From the NCBI RefSeq assembly GCF_001638985.1, contig NW_017265148.1, positions 186,001 through 250,000 of the forward strand: a DNA stretch of 64,000 nt, written 5' to 3'. This document shows positions 33,593 to 45,953 of this stretch, one piece after another. The notes under the pieces are model-generated. The model was not told the origin of the DNA. It did no database searches and saw only the letters and a program-made list of their open reading frames with translations. This stretch comes from Phycomyces blakesleeanus NRRL 1555(-) (Eukaryota; Mucoromycota; Mucoromycetes; Mucorales; Phycomycetaceae). Position 1 is the first letter of the stretch. Each line of letters opens with the position of its first letter. The translations under genes and the position numbers were made by a program.

Positions 33593-33950
33593 CAAGAGTG
33601 TATTAAAGTGTGCGAATATTTTTTTGTACGTTGATATTAAGAAAATATATATATATATATATATACAAAGGCGATTGCCAATTAAGCACCGAGGTTTGAT
33701 TTGTATTATTACTATATGTATATATTTTAAATAATTATTTTATTTTATTATATTATATATACCAAAAATATACTTTTTTTTTTCTTATCTCTACATATAT
33801 TTTATATATTTAATTTATATATTTAATTTAATTATTTATTTATTTTACACTTCTTTACCACCTATAAATCAAAATAAATAAAAAAAAAAAGAAATTATTT
33901 AAAAAGGGCTAAAATAATAATCATAATAATAATTACCATTCTCCGTCAAA
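33095..33950. other. intergenic with (CA)n and (AT)n microsatellites
   Basis: Contains (CA)n-like sequence near 33207-33245, a perfect (TA)n run at about 33555-33586, another at 33643-33664, and repeated TTTAATTTATATA blocks (about 33805-33840). It separates the DUF202 gene from the kinase gene; poly-A (33880-33890) precedes the kinase start. No gene seen. Confidence 0.6.
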
Positions 33951-35984
33951 ATGAACAATCACTCCATGCAAGAATGCAATATATCCGACTATGAAGATAA
34001 TGACTCCAATGGCGGCGATTGGGACGACCGATACGAAAGTAGCAGCAGTGACAGTGACGAATGGACACCCAACAGCGACAGCTACTCTTCTTATTTTGAC
34101 CCAACTCAAATAACTTCTTCATTACCTCTTTTACCATTCACAAATCAAGTCGGTGGTCATGCTTCTTTTTTTCGCTTCTCAAAACGAGCGATCTGCAAAC
34201 CAGTCTCGCCAGAAGAACAGCATTTCTACGAACACCTGGAAGAACACCACTCTGAACTCGTGCCTTTTACGTCGCAGTATCTGGGGGTTCTCAATGTCAC
34301 CTACCGTTCTTCCGGCCAAACGGTAGTACCCGAAGTCGTTTTTGAAAAGAATTCACATTTGCTGCGTGACTGGCGTGCCTGTCATCGCCAACATCCTCCT
34401 TCTCCTCCTCTCCCTCCTTCTACCCCTCTTCGTACCCCTTCTTCTACTCATTCTCTTCCCCTGCCATCTCATCATTATACTAACTCTTCCACATATCCAC
34501 ATCCGTCCCCACCCCCACCTCCTCCTTCGTCTTTTACCTCTAACTTAAACTCGACTACCTCTACCTCTACATCCAGCGCTACATTTACTTCTACTTCTAA
34601 ATTTAATTCTAAATCATTGTCCTTGTTTCCTGACAGTCAATTGTATTTTGCTTCGAAATTTGATGATTCTAACCGAACAAAAAAGTTTCATGAACAAGTG
34701 CTGAGAGAAGTATTCTCACCAAAAGCACTTCGCAAAAGACTTTCTCAAGTCAATCGCTGGAAACGACGGCCAGGCTCTTCAAATTCAATCTCAGTATCAA
34801 CCTCAACCTCAACCTCAACTTCGCCTGATCATGTGATTCGCCACCCCCACAGTTACAGTTTCTCTGGGCGGATCAATCCTACCGAACCAGAAAAACAAAA
34901 GCAGGATCAACTCGAGCGATGGGAACAATCACTGGCACAAGGTGGAAGCTCGGCACCAAGTCTTGGCCGCCCATACAAACAGATCTCTCGACCCCTGTCA
35001 TCAGCATACTCTTCTCCATGTACAAAATCCCTTGAAGACGATGAGATCTTTTCAATGGATGATCTTGTTGAGCCCAGGCACGAATCTCCGCCAGCCAGAC
35101 TACAGACTCCTCCTCCTCCTTTGAAATCAACATCAACAACGAATGAATCTTCATGGTCTGTTAGAGTCCTAGAACGTGATCTTCAAAGGATGAGAGATCA
35201 CCAGAATAATAATCACAATCATAATCACAATCACAATTCCAGCGATGCAACACAACAATACATCCTTATCGAAGATCTGACAGATGGAGTACAGAAACCG
35301 TGCGTTTTGGATCTCAAGATGGGCACTAGACAATACGGTGTGTATGCGACCAGAGATAAGATGCGCAGCCAGACCCTAAAGTGCGAGTCATCGACAAGCA
35401 AGACTCTTGGGGTGCGTGTGTGCGGGATGCAGGTGTACAACCAGCCGAGCCAGAGTTTTAAATTTCAGGACAAATACTTTGGAAGATCTTTGAAGACCGC
35501 CAATCAATTCCGAGACGCGCTGGAGCGATACCTGGACAATGGTCAGGGCTGTCAGATCCACCACATTCCATTTGTCATCCGACGGCTGATCGCACTGGCC
35601 AAGATCGTAAAACAACTGGTCGACTACAGATTCTATGCGTCCTCGTTGCTGATGATTTATGATGGCCAGAATCCACAGCGGCCGATGGATCTCAGGATCA
35701 TTGACTTTGCCCGGTGTGTCAGTGCCGAAGACGTGCGCCTGCACAGCGAAGAATTCACATTTCCTCCGAGACACAAGGGACCAGACAATGGATATTTGCT
35801 TGGTCTAAAGACATTGGTTGTCTGCTTTGAATTGATATACAATGAACATCACGGGGCAAATATCATTAATACCACTGCCACTGATGATCATGATCTTACT
35901 TCTAGCACCACTGCCACTTTGAATGTTGACAAGAGTGTATTTGACGACATTGTTGAATGTCATGAAACACCTTTTTATTTCTAG
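33951..35984 (+). CDS. kcs1: inositol polyphosphate kinase (Kcs1 / IP6K type)
   Basis: A 677-aa single-exon protein. IP6 kinases phosphorylate inositol hexakisphosphate to the pyrophosphate IP7, a signal in phosphate and energy homeostasis. The diagnostic P-x3-D-x-K-x-G motif is PCVLDLKMG (P450-G458), immediately followed by TRQYG as in Kcs1 proteins. [12 protein letters not shown], the SSLLMIYDG segment (about 563-571) and the metal-binding IDF (I584-D585-F586) complete the kinase core. The N-terminal 110 residues are acidic with a conserved-looking block ([15 protein letters not shown]) typical of fungal Kcs1. Between them lies a low-complexity Ser/Thr/Pro region and a His/Asn tract. Start chosen at the first in-frame ATG after the poly-A leader. 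It is about 2 kb from the palindrome that carries pis1. Confidence 0.93.
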   Translation: MNNHSMQECNISDYEDNDSNGGDWDDRYESSSSDSDEWTPNSDSYSSYFDPTQITSSLPLLPFTNQVGGHASFFRFSKRAICKPVSPEEQHFYEHLEEHHSELVPFTSQYLGVLNVTYRSSGQTVVPEVVFEKNSHLLRDWRACHRQHPPSPPLPPSTPLRTPSSTHSLPLPSHHYTNSSTYPHPSPPPPPPSSFTSNLNSTTSTSTSSATFTSTSKFNSKSLSLFPDSQLYFASKFDDSNRTKKFHEQVLREVFSPKALRKRLSQVNRWKRRPGSSNSISVSTSTSTSTSPDHVIRHPHSYSFSGRINPTEPEKQKQDQLERWEQSLAQGGSSAPSLGRPYKQISRPLSSAYSSPCTKSLEDDEIFSMDDLVEPRHESPPARLQTPPPPLKSTSTTNESSWSVRVLERDLQRMRDHQNNNHNHNHNHNSSDATQQYILIEDLTDGVQKPCVLDLKMGTRQYGVYATRDKMRSQTLKCESSTSKTLGVRVCGMQVYNQPSQSFKFQDKYFGRSLKTANQFRDALERYLDNGQGCQIHHIPFVIRRLIALAKIVKQLVDYRFYASSLLMIYDGQNPQRPMDLRIIDFARCVSAEDVRLHSEEFTFPPRHKGPDNGYLLGLKTLVVCFELIYNEHHGANIINTTATDDHDLTSSTTATLNVDKSVFDDIVECHETPFYF

Positions 35985-36639
35985 ACATTTCTTGCTTTCA
36001 ATTCTTCTTTTTCTCTTTTCAATTAAAGGAGATATATAAAGAGACTTGCTGTACACACAAATTCAAATACAAATATAAATAATAAATAATAACACAGGCA
36101 CAGGCACAGATACGCTCGCGCACATTTTTGTTTCTTTATTTTTACTTTAAATAAGGGTTTCTGGATTCCACACACACACACACACGTATATATATATATA
36201 AACAGATCAACCTCTTTGACTTTATTTCTATTTCTTTAGGAAATTCATTAATATTACAATAATCATTGTTATTTTGCAGCAGTTTGATGGGAATTCTTTT
36301 TTATACAAGTTGAAGGAGGTAAGAGATATGGAATGAAATAATGAGGTAAGGAAAGGAGATAAAAGGAAAATCTTTTATAAAGAGAATAAAAGATGCGTAA
36401 AATGTGTGTGTGTGTGAATAGGTGTTGTTGTGTTTGCTGTTGCTGTTGTTGTTGTTGTTGATGATCGCTTCTAAATTAACATGAAAAAAAAACTCTTCTT
36501 TTGTGAAGAATATCATACCATTGCTCCTCTTTGTTCTTTTTGACTGCACATGTTTATCCTTTTTTGTTTGTTTTCTTTTCTTTATATAAAGTGTTGGTGA
36601 TGATGATATGGAAGGGGGAGAGATTTTTCTTTTTCTTCT
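35985..36639. other. intergenic between convergent kinase and eIF3k genes
   Basis: AT-rich with a (CA)n run (about 36171-36185) and (TGT)n triplets (about 36421-36460). No gene recognised. Confidence 0.55.
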
Positions 36640-37907
36640 TTACATCTCGTTGGAGTAGCCAATAACCTTTGTCAATTGTTCAAACTTGATGTTCTCAATG
36701 ACAACCACAGCCTTGGCTTCATTGTCTTCGTTGATAGGAATCTGGACAACATCGTCCTTCTTCTGCCACTGCTGTTCGTTGCAGAACTTGGTCAACTCAT
36801 CACCGCTGAGAGCAAGGTAGCTGCTCAAGACGGATGTGCTGATGACCTGGTGGGACATGGCAACAACTCGAGCAATGACCTGGCGAATGGCAGCCTCAAA
36901 GCCAACAACGGCAGCAGTAAGCGATTTGTATTCTTCGTTGTTGTAGGTTTCCCAGAACTTGGCGTAACGGGATTGTTCCAACAATTGTTGGAGAGTTGTC
37001 AACTTTTCAACAGCAGGAAGAGTCTATTATTTACATATATGTTTTTTTTGGTATTTTTTTAATAATAATAACAATAGTAATAATGGAAATAGTAATAATA
37101 GCAATAGCAATAGTAATGAAAAATAAATGAAAGATGGTGAATATAAAAATATAATAAAAATATAAATATAAGCGTATGCGTAAGTAAGTATTGTGTTTGT
37201 GGTATAATTTCATATAATATATATCATATTAGAAAGAAAAGAATATTTGCTTACGGCTTGTTCGCTCAAGAGGTAAAGGCAAAGGTTGAAATCGGGTGCA
37301 GGAACGGCAGTCAATGCCTTTGCGAGGATGTTGATGATGACATTGGTGCTGGCAAGGTTAGGGTTGAATTGGTACCTAAGATAAAATAAATTATATAAAT
37401 ATCTATGTATATGTATATATATGTGTGTATGTATGTATGTGTGTTTGCATGTTTGCATGTTTGAGTCTAATCGATTTGAATTTGGATGAAAGATGAATAA
37501 TGGATGATGATTCGGTTTGAATTGACTGAGTTTAGATTATAGGTAATGAATTGATGCTTTAAGAAAACAATTGTCTGTGCGTGTGTTTGTATAATGTGCA
37601 TTAAGGAACTCTGATGTATATATAAGGTCTCGTTTGTTTCGCATGTCATTATTGCATCGATTGAAATACAGAAAAGTATGTGTCGACGTGTGTTTGTGTG
37701 TAATTTACAGTTGTAATTGTATATGAATTAAATGATGACGTACAATTTCAAGATGGCAAGGTTGGCCATAAGATCATAATCTCCATTCTTGCACTGAGTA
37801 GCAAGGTATTCTTCGAGAACATTGACGTTTTCGGGGTTGTAGCGTTCGACACCATCAATCAAAGATTGAATGGTTTGGGGACGGTGGGCAATGGTAGTGG
37901 CGGGCAT
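36640..37907 (-). CDS. eif3k: translation initiation factor eIF3 subunit K
   Basis: Three exons, 37907-37744, 37375-37255 and 37023-36640, give 222 aa, close to the usual ~218. eIF3k is a small PCI-like subunit of the eIF3 complex on the 40S ribosome; it is lost in some yeasts but kept in many other fungi and animals. Visible family landmarks are the N-terminal IQSLIDGVERYNPENV, then [27 protein letters not shown] across the first junction (phase 2), then LPAPDFNLCLYLL-like sequence in exon 2, and LEQSRYAKFWE plus the winged-helix part IRQVIARVVAMSHQ in exon 3. Donor and acceptor sites are GTACGT/TTAG and GTAAGC/ATAG. The last intron is AT-rich and about 230 nt. Confidence 0.93.
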
Positions 37908-38144
37908 GATAAATAAACGAAAAAGAAGGATAAAAAACCAAGTTTTTAAATAGATGGATGGATGGATGGATGGATTTTAGGAGATTATTGTGGTGGTGCG
38001 TTAGTGATGGTGCGGTGGCTAAAGGCGGCGCGGGGTTTGTTCGGTATAGATGTAGGAACTAGGGAAAGAGAAGGAAGAAGTTCAACGATTTCGAATGACA
38101 GATTCCCGTGACGTAAGTGTCGGCACTTGCAATACTTTTCTTTT

Positions 38145-38178
<34 letters not shown>

Positions 38179-38834
38179 AGAAAAGGTGCACACACACACA
38201 TAAATTATTTGGACAATACCTTTTGATTTTGGATGCACAGAATGTTATGGACACGATGTTTTCGAAGAGTTCAAGATTGGACAACTGAAAGGAGTAGAGG
38301 TTTGAACAAACTTTAGAGATTCAAAGCATAATGTTTTTGGACTATGGTTACGAATTATTTGGTGTGGACAGATCAAGAAGATTAATGTTATTGTATAAAC
38401 CCATTTTGTGCCTTTGTTTCATCCTTTGTTTCATATTTTATTTTATGAGATTGGATCACAATAGAATATATACCATACATGAAGTTCCAAAGGTGTGGTT
38501 TGCCTTGTTCGCTGGAGAATCTTTGGAAACTTGTCAAGTGTCTAATTTGCTTTGTTTCTTGGCAATTGTGCAAGTCTACTCCCACTCAATATTTTTGTTT
38601 GGATATATGGTATACAAAAATGGTGTTGTATGTCATACTTATACTTATGTATATATATATGTATATTTATATTTATTGTTTATATTCTTACAAGGTGTAT
38701 ATTTTTTGAGTGAGTGAAGAGAGTGAGGGGTAGTGAGGGTAAAGGTAAGTGCGAAATGATTTGTATAATGATAATTATTATTGTTGGTGTGATTACTATT
38801 GGTTATTAATGAATATGTATATAGTTTTCTCTTC
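37908..38834. other. intergenic upstream of eIF3k
   Basis: Contains a (GGAT)n tract (about 37953-37975) and a poly-A run of about 27 (38151-38177). A 128-codon plus-strand frame (38331-38717) is hydrophobic but AT-driven, with no family resemblance. I do not call it a gene. Confidence 0.5.
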
Positions 38835-39883
38835 TTAATATGCTTTTGATTTGTATTCTGGTTTTGAGTAGACCTGGTTGTTGTAGATCTGGGTACCATT
38901 TTCATAAAAATTCCATTGTCTACCTTGTTCAGGGAACTCTTTCCAATTCTATTATTAAAACCGTTTGTAAATCATTTGGTTTCAATAGATTTATATTTAG
39001 ACAAAGAAACTTACTGGTAAGCAGGAGCCCCACATTTCATCAAAGTTTGTTACGCTCTCTACAGATAGATAAAATTGATTTGATAAGAGTGAGTTGAATG
39101 AATATATTGTTAGCTTGTTATAAAAAGATAATAAAACTCTATTATATTCTCTTTCTTGGCATCCCGCGGCTTCATAATTTGTGTGTAAATTTATTTATTT
39201 TATTTTATTTTATTTTATATTTAAAAGTGTCAAAATTAAATAAAATAATAAAAAGATTCTTACCAGGACACATGCAGTTACCGTAGATTCCGTCATCGAT
39301 GCAATGGGTAAAAATGTCATGCTTATATCCAATGTCATTGAAGAAATGAACCTGAGTCTTGTTCAAGAACAGACCTGCTGCCAAACTGTGAACAATAGCA
39401 TCACCCCAACGTTCATAAAAGAAGTTTCCAGTTGAATCCAGATAATCATAATAAGCCTTTTTAAAACACGACAAGTTAGACATTTGAATTTATATTATAC
39501 ATAGTAGCAGCAGTATCAGTAGCAGCAGCAGCAGCAATTCATTCATTTAATTTAATTTAATTTAATTTAATTTAATATACCTGGTAGCGATCATCCCTCC
39601 ACAATTTTAGACTGGCGATTTCAAAGTTTGACCAAAAGTGACACATGTTGTAGCCACCATCAGGACTGCCAAAGAAGCTGAGAAACGAGGTATCGATGTT
39701 GTTTGCATGAGCAAATTTCATGGTGTGGTCCCACAGGGTAGGGATGGTCTGAGGGATTTCTTGGAGAGTGATTGTGAATCCGTATTCCTTTCCGTTATCT
39801 TGCATGTATTTGAAAGGGTCGTAGTTGAGATCGCAGTAAAAATGAACTCCAGGCTCCACACGCCTACAATAACAGAAACAATA

Positions 39884-39942
<59 letters not shown>

Positions 39943-42081
39943 ATGAATGAATGAATGAATGAATGAATGCCAAGGATTACAAATATATGAATCCTTCTTT
40001 CTTTTTTGGTTTCTTGGCAGGTCGTACACACTATACCACAAACTACACTCCAAATAGCGTACTATAAAATAATATCCGGAAGGCTAGGCTAGGCTATACT
40101 AGGCTTTGCTTTGCTTTGCTTTGCTTTGCTTTGCTTTGCTTTGCTTTGCTTTGCTTTGCTTTGCTTTGCTTACCAATAATAGTCATAGTTTTTCAAAAGA
40201 GGATGACGATAAAACCAACCCGAGTTGAAGCGGCACATGTGGCGGTATGAAAGGGAGCCACCGTAGAGGATGTTACGGGCTTCGTAGTCAGCCAGTTGTT
40301 CGTGGACCTTTGGCTCATCCACCCAGTCTGGGATTGACCACATTTCTTCAGGGATCAGACCAAACTTGATCGGGGCATTAGTCAGGGCAGTGACGGCAAT
40401 CTTGAATTCCTTTGTGAATGGGACGTCGTTTAGGAAGACATATGGGTAACCGTACTTTCGATTAAAGCGACTAGAGGCATTAATTATTTGTTAGAAAAAA
40501 GAAATCATGTCAAATGAAACAAGATGATATGATTTTTTTTTAAAATAAAATAAAAAACCTACTCTTCAAATTCACGCAGGGTTCGTCTCATGGGTTCCAA
40601 TTCGTTGTTTCTGACCAGAATGACAATCACAGCCTTTACTCTTTCGGTCGACAGGTCGGCAATACTTTCAAAGTCGGGATTTGTCTTTAGCGGATTGACC
40701 CAGGACTCAAACACCAGGTCTTCGGGGTTAACAACAATGACTTCAGGTTCGGGTTCGGGTTCTGGCTGGGGTTCAGGTTGAGGTTCAGGTTGAGGTTCAG
40801 GTTCTGATTGAGGTTGATCATCTTTTTGGGATGAAGAGTCGGATACTATGATGGACGCAGTGCTTGGATCGATGTTCTGTTGTTGGGAGTTGTCGACTGA
40901 GATCTGTACAGAGCTCTCGGTATCTGATGGTGAGCAGCATCCTTCTTCAGTTCGAGATGCAAAGTGAATCGATCCAAAGTAAAGAGTGACGATGACCATA
41001 AAGGCCAGTATATAAGAAATCCCTCTACGCATCAATAGCACTCGGAGGTTGTTACTGAAAAATAGAGAAAGTAAAAGAAGAGAAAGAGTGAGAGAAATAA
41101 AAGATTTTTATTTTTATTTTTTCTGGTCGATCTCTTTTATGGATTGAGTTTCCTTTTTTATAATAAAAAGTGTATATTCTTCTAATCTGTTTCACCAACC
41201 AATCAAGATAGAGATAGAGATCTACTTTAATGATCATAATTCAATACCCTTCATTTTTTATTTATTTTTGTATTTTATAAGAATATAAAGTATGGGATCT
41301 ATGGTATATATTCAACGGCCCATTTGTCTCACCTTCCTTTGTGAATTAAAAGAATATTGATTTTAATTGAGTACAGCTCTACATATTAAATAAATACATA
41401 TGAATCTATCTATATGTCTATTTGCAAATACACATCTTTCTTGTCTATAAAAATATCTTCTTACAGGGCTTGGCACAAATATAAAATAAAAAGCTTATTT
41501 TTATCTATTTATTTATCTATCTATCTATCTCTTTTCAAGGGCCCGGATTTTTACATTTGTCTGTGAGTCTATATGGGTCTTGATACTTGAATACCCCCTT
41601 TTCTTTTCTTTCATTTTTATTTTTGCCTTCTCTTTCTCTCTCTTTCTATTACTTTCTTACAATATAATATATTATTTTATTTTATTATATATATATATTT
41701 TTGTTTGGTGTAGCTTTTGTGTAGCAAATTTTCCAATTTTGGCAACTTACAATTACAAGAACAAGATCTGCTAAAATAAAAATAAAATCTCTCACTCACA
41801 CGTTATTTGTGTCTTGTAGATCCTAAAATTACTTTAAAAGGTATTCGAAAAAGGTGTGCAAGTTGGATTATTTAGGATTATCCCGAAACTCTCTCTCTCT
41901 CTACTTTAAATATTGAAAAATAAAAATAAAATAGAATCCTTAATTATTATTGTTATCATTGTTGTTGTTTAAGATGTTTTAATTGAATATTCAATTTGAT
42001 TTGATTTTCTATAATAATAGATCAATATTTATTATATTATTATTATATATAGTGAATTTTGTACCTGGATTCAATACCCAT
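38835..42081 (-). CDS. alpha-1,2-mannosyltransferase, GT15 (Kre2/Mnt1/Ktr) family
   Basis: Golgi type II enzyme that adds alpha-1,2-mannose from GDP-mannose to O- and N-glycans. Exons 42081-42065, 41054-40563, 40470-40174, 39863-39581, 39456-39264, 39058-39015 and 38948-38835 close in frame to 479 aa. A short cytosolic tail precedes a signal-anchor helix ([20 protein letters not shown]). A Glu/Pro/Gln repeat stem ([10 protein letters not shown]...) follows, then the catalytic domain: [93 protein letters not shown] and the C-terminal CMCPE/SCLP cysteines. Many of these are hallmark GT15 blocks. The first exon is only 17 nt before a ~1-kb intron; if wrong, translation could start at 41032. Two introns contain long microsatellites. 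Confidence 0.9.
39884..39967. repeat. (AATA)n and (TGAA)n microsatellite in a GT15 intron
   Basis: About 15 AATA-type units followed by about six GAAT units, within the intron between exons 3 and 4 of the mannosyltransferase gene, just upstream of the exon 4 acceptor. Confidence 0.9.
40103..40170. repeat. (CTTTG)n microsatellite in a GT15 intron
   Basis: About 13 tandem pentamers immediately adjacent to the 5' splice site of the same intron (on the minus strand the donor GTAAGC runs straight into the array). Confidence 0.92.
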
Positions 42082-42530
42082 TTTAACCGATTTGTCAAAA
42101 AAAATAAAGGTCTTCAAGTTTATTTTATTTTTTTCAAGTAAGACAGAAAACAACGTGTGCTTCTTTTCATCAGCAATGTAAAAGTTTGATACTTAGTCTT
42201 TAAAGTCTTCTTTTCTTTTTGCTGAATTCTCAGGAGTCATCTTCATGTTTGCGTTTCATATTCTTGTTACAGACATTGAGAAAGTGAAGTTCATTTTGAT
42301 AAAGCACTTGAAATTGAAATTGAAACAATTTTCGAATTGTGCGCCTTTCAAAAGTGTTTTACTGTTTTTATTTCAATTTGGATTTGTATGAAAACCAGAT
42401 GGGCTTATAATCTGAGTATAAAGTATTTTATTTGACTGACAGTGATATAAGAATTAAGAATTAAGAAAAATAAAAACAGACTGTAGTTTTGACATTACTT
42501 TTTTTTTTAAAAAAAAAAAAAAAACATATT
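42082..42530. promoter_or_regulatory. divergent promoter region between GT15 and RBBP4-like genes
   Basis: The ~450-bp space between two head-to-head genes must contain both promoters. It is AT-rich, with a poly-T/poly-A tract (42500-42524) just before the WD40 start. No named element recognised. Confidence 0.5.
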
Positions 42531-43523
42531 ATGGCGACAAGTAATGAATCTGGTACAAAAATCACAACAAGCAAACCTCTTTAGATATATATGTCTTTTT
42601 TTTTGTTTGTTTTTGTTTTTAGTCAAAGAAACAATAACAATATGTATTCAGCTTATATTAATTAGCACATTAATCATTAGAATTACCATTAGGATTATGA
42701 ATAGAATCCAACACCTTGATTACCATTTACACATTATTATTACTATTACAGCTATGCTTCTTTTTGTTCTTTCTTTTTGGTGCCTTGAATAGATTTGAAT
42801 TGTGGATCAATAAGCTGATCATTTATTTTATCATGTTATGTTTTGTTAAATGTACCTATTAATATTATATACATAAAAAGGTGTTGAAATGGACAAGGCC
42901 AAGATTGCAGAGGAGTATCAAGAATGGAAAAAGACTGTGCCAATGTTGTATGAAACTGTAGTGACACGGACATTAGCCTGGCCAACATTGACCTGTCAGT
43001 GGTTACCTGGTCAAACAATGTATGTAAACAATGATTTATAATAATAATATTTTTTAAAAAAAAGAAAGAAAGACACTTATTCTTATTAGAAAGGATGGTG
43101 CTTCCTATCAAGAATTGATGATTGGCACAAATACAAGTGACCAAGAACCAAATGCGCTCTTGTTCCAGACTGTGACATTACCACAGAACAACCAATCCAC
43201 AGGTAAGAATAAATAGATAAGCAAATAAACAAGAAATTTAACAAGATAGAACAATAGTAAAGGCATCAATTACTCCAAAGCAATCTATTGGACATGAAAA
43301 TGAAGTCAATCGAGCTCGCTGTCAACCAAACCACCCTTCAATTATTGCCACCATGACAAGGGATGGTGATGTTCTTGTATTTGATAGACAGCTGTCGTTA
43401 TCAGCAGCTAGCACAACAAATCTAGAATCAGAGCCAATATTGAGATTAAAAGGGCATTCAGGTGAAGGGTAAAGTTGAAAAGAAAAAGAAATGTATACAA
43501 ATATGGAAACTGATAAGCAATCC

Positions 43524-43555
<32 letters not shown>

Positions 43556-44831
43556 GGGACTAAATAGATATGGTCTGCAGTGGAATCCACACTCAGTCAA
43601 GGAAAATCACCTGCTGAGTGCTGGTTATGATAAAGTAGTGTGCCATTGGTAAGACAAAGACAAAGACAAAGAGTAAAAAGAAGAAGAAGAAGAATATATA
43701 TATATCTATTAAATTGTATTTTGCTGTGCGTTAAAAAGGGATATTGGACAGACACCAGACGGTAAAGAATTAAGACCTTATCAGACATACGTTGGTCATA
43801 CTGATTGTGTAGAGGTAAAGAACACGATAGACTAATGACAATGAAGTTAGCAAGAAGAGATATGGATATACTCTATTGTATTATTTAATTCTTACGCATA
43901 TTTTACCTATCTTTCTATCTATTTATTAACCAATCAATTGACTGATTGACTTATATATATATATATATTTAGGATGTCAGCTGGAGTACGTCAAACGTGT
44001 CTTTGTTTGCATCTGTTGGTGATGACAGAAAATTGATGATGCAAGTAAATATATATATATGCGCTAATATCTATTAATAATGACGATAACATTATTTATT
44101 TTATATGATTTGTAGTTGGGACACACGTCAACCAACAAAGGCTGTTCAGTGCATTCAGGCTCATGAGGCTGAAATTAATTCGGTTAGATTCCACCCCACA
44201 AGGGAAACAATGTTGGCCACTGGCTCAGCCGACAAGGTAACCACAATCAACAATCAACAATATATAAATTTATCTATTTATCTATTTCTTTCTTTGTATT
44301 ACAATAGACTATTGGCTTGTTTGACATTCGCAAACTAAGCGACAAATTGCACTCGATCGAACACTCTAGTGCTGTTGGTCAGGTTGAGTGGAGTCCTTTA
44401 GATGATCCGATTATTGGATCTGCAGCCGGCCGTCAGATCAACATTTGGGATTTGAGACGTATTGGGGAGGAGCAGACGGCTGAAGATGCAGAAGATGGAC
44501 CTGCCGAGTTAATGGCAAGTACAAAAAAGCAAATAATAAACAAAGAGAGAGATTTGGTATCTCTGTACTAACTTTATTACTCTATAGTTTGTTCATAATG
44601 GACATACTGATATTGTGACAGAATTTGGATGGCATCCTACTGAACAGTGGTTGATTGCTAGTGCAGCACAAGATAATAACATTCAAGTCTGGCAAATGGT
44701 AGGCTGATTCTAGATTTTACGATTATAAATTTGAAATCTGTGTAAATTTTACTGATTTCTATTTCTCTTAGTCCAAGGCTATCTGTTCAAACGCTGATTC
44801 TACTGCTCTTGTGGGTGTTGAATTCGAATAA
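42531..44831 (+). CDS. RBBP4/Msi1/Hat2-like histone-binding WD40 protein
   Basis: A WD40 chaperone subunit that holds histone H4 (and H3) in CAF-1, HAT1, PRC2 or deacetylase complexes. Eleven exons: 42531-42552, 42881-43019, 43090-43202, 43258-43468, 43568-43648, 43739-43814, 43973-44040, 44116-44236, 44308-44514, 44588-44698, 44772-44831; 402 aa. The N-terminal H4-binding helix is EEYQEWKKTVPMLYE followed by LAWPTLTCQWLPG, a signature of this family. Repeats then include HENEVNRARCQPN, GHSGEGYGLQWNP, GHTDCVEDVSWS, AHEAEINSVRFHP and HSSAVGQVEWSPLDDPI, ending in GHTDIVTEFGWHP. Introns 7 (44041-44115) and 9 (44515-44587) keep frame only with GC donors (GCAAGT). I cannot tell Msi1 from Hat2 by sequence alone. 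Confidence 0.93.
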
Positions 44832-45953
44832 AAATTGTAGATAAGAGCAATAAATAATACAAGTAATAAAAATGTACCTTTTATATAGATATATATATAT
44901 ATATAAATCCAAAGATGTGTTTGTATTAAGTTTGGACTAAAAATAATAATAATAATGGTAATGGTAAATTTGGCTGATAGAACAAACATCCTTCTCTCTT
45001 TCTCCTTCCGCCATCTTTGGCCAATCAAATGCAAGTATCGTCCATGAGTATTTCCCATTAGCCTAAAAATAAATAAATAAACAGATAGATAGATAGATAG
45101 ATAAATTTATATTTGTGTGTGAATCACTTTTCACTCATTGAATATTAATTTATTTTACCTATCTCTATCTCTATCTCTAACTCTATCTCTATCTATCCCC
45201 TGGCGTGCTTTATTTATTTTGACCGAATGAATTGTCTGTTATCAATCAAGTAACAAGTATACAGATTCTTTAATCAAATGTAGTCCAAATTCCATTAGTG
45301 TCATTATTCAAGAACCATCAAAATATCCTAACATAACATAACATAAAATAAAAGAGAGATCAATTTATTCAATTGGTGTAAATATCTTGATGTGTATAAA
45401 AGGCATATATAAAAGGTATAAGAAAAGTGGGGTAAGTTATCATACATATTTGTAACATATAATATCTATCTATATTCTATATTTTTATTTCTATAATAGA
45501 AAAACACGACAAATCCCTAAAATGGTAGTACTGAACGATAAGCACAAAAATCAAGTCTTGTAGGGATCAAGTGACTATTGAAGATTCTTAACTTTCTTAC
45601 ATTTTTTTGGAACGACATCAAATGTTGAAATTGCGACTTTTTTTTTTATATGTTGTATTATATTAGTTTCTCTTCCTTTGGCGTGCTTGTGACGGGTGAT
45701 TAAGCTATCACTGTAAAAAAAAAAAAAAAAAAGAAAAGGAATTTTTTTTTTCTTTTATTATTTATTTATTTCTATTGGGTCCCGAGTCATAAAGAGTTTG
45801 ATTTTTGTTATATAAACGAACATCATTTTGCACTCCTTTCCCTTTTGATTTTCTATTTATTTATTTATTTTTTATTTTTAATCTTTTCACCTTCTTCTTT
45901 GATTGGACGTCTTTACAAACCACACACAAATATATATATATAAAAATATTATC
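44832..45953. other. intergenic
   Basis: AT-rich spacer with (GATA)n and (CTAT)n-like stretches (about 45082-45102 and 45160-45197) and T/A homopolymers. No gene recognised. Confidence 0.55.

Noticed and set aside
38331..38717. 128-codon hydrophobic frame between eIF3k and GT15
   Set aside because: Composition is explained by AT richness (Phe, Tyr, Leu); no conserved block or splice partner.
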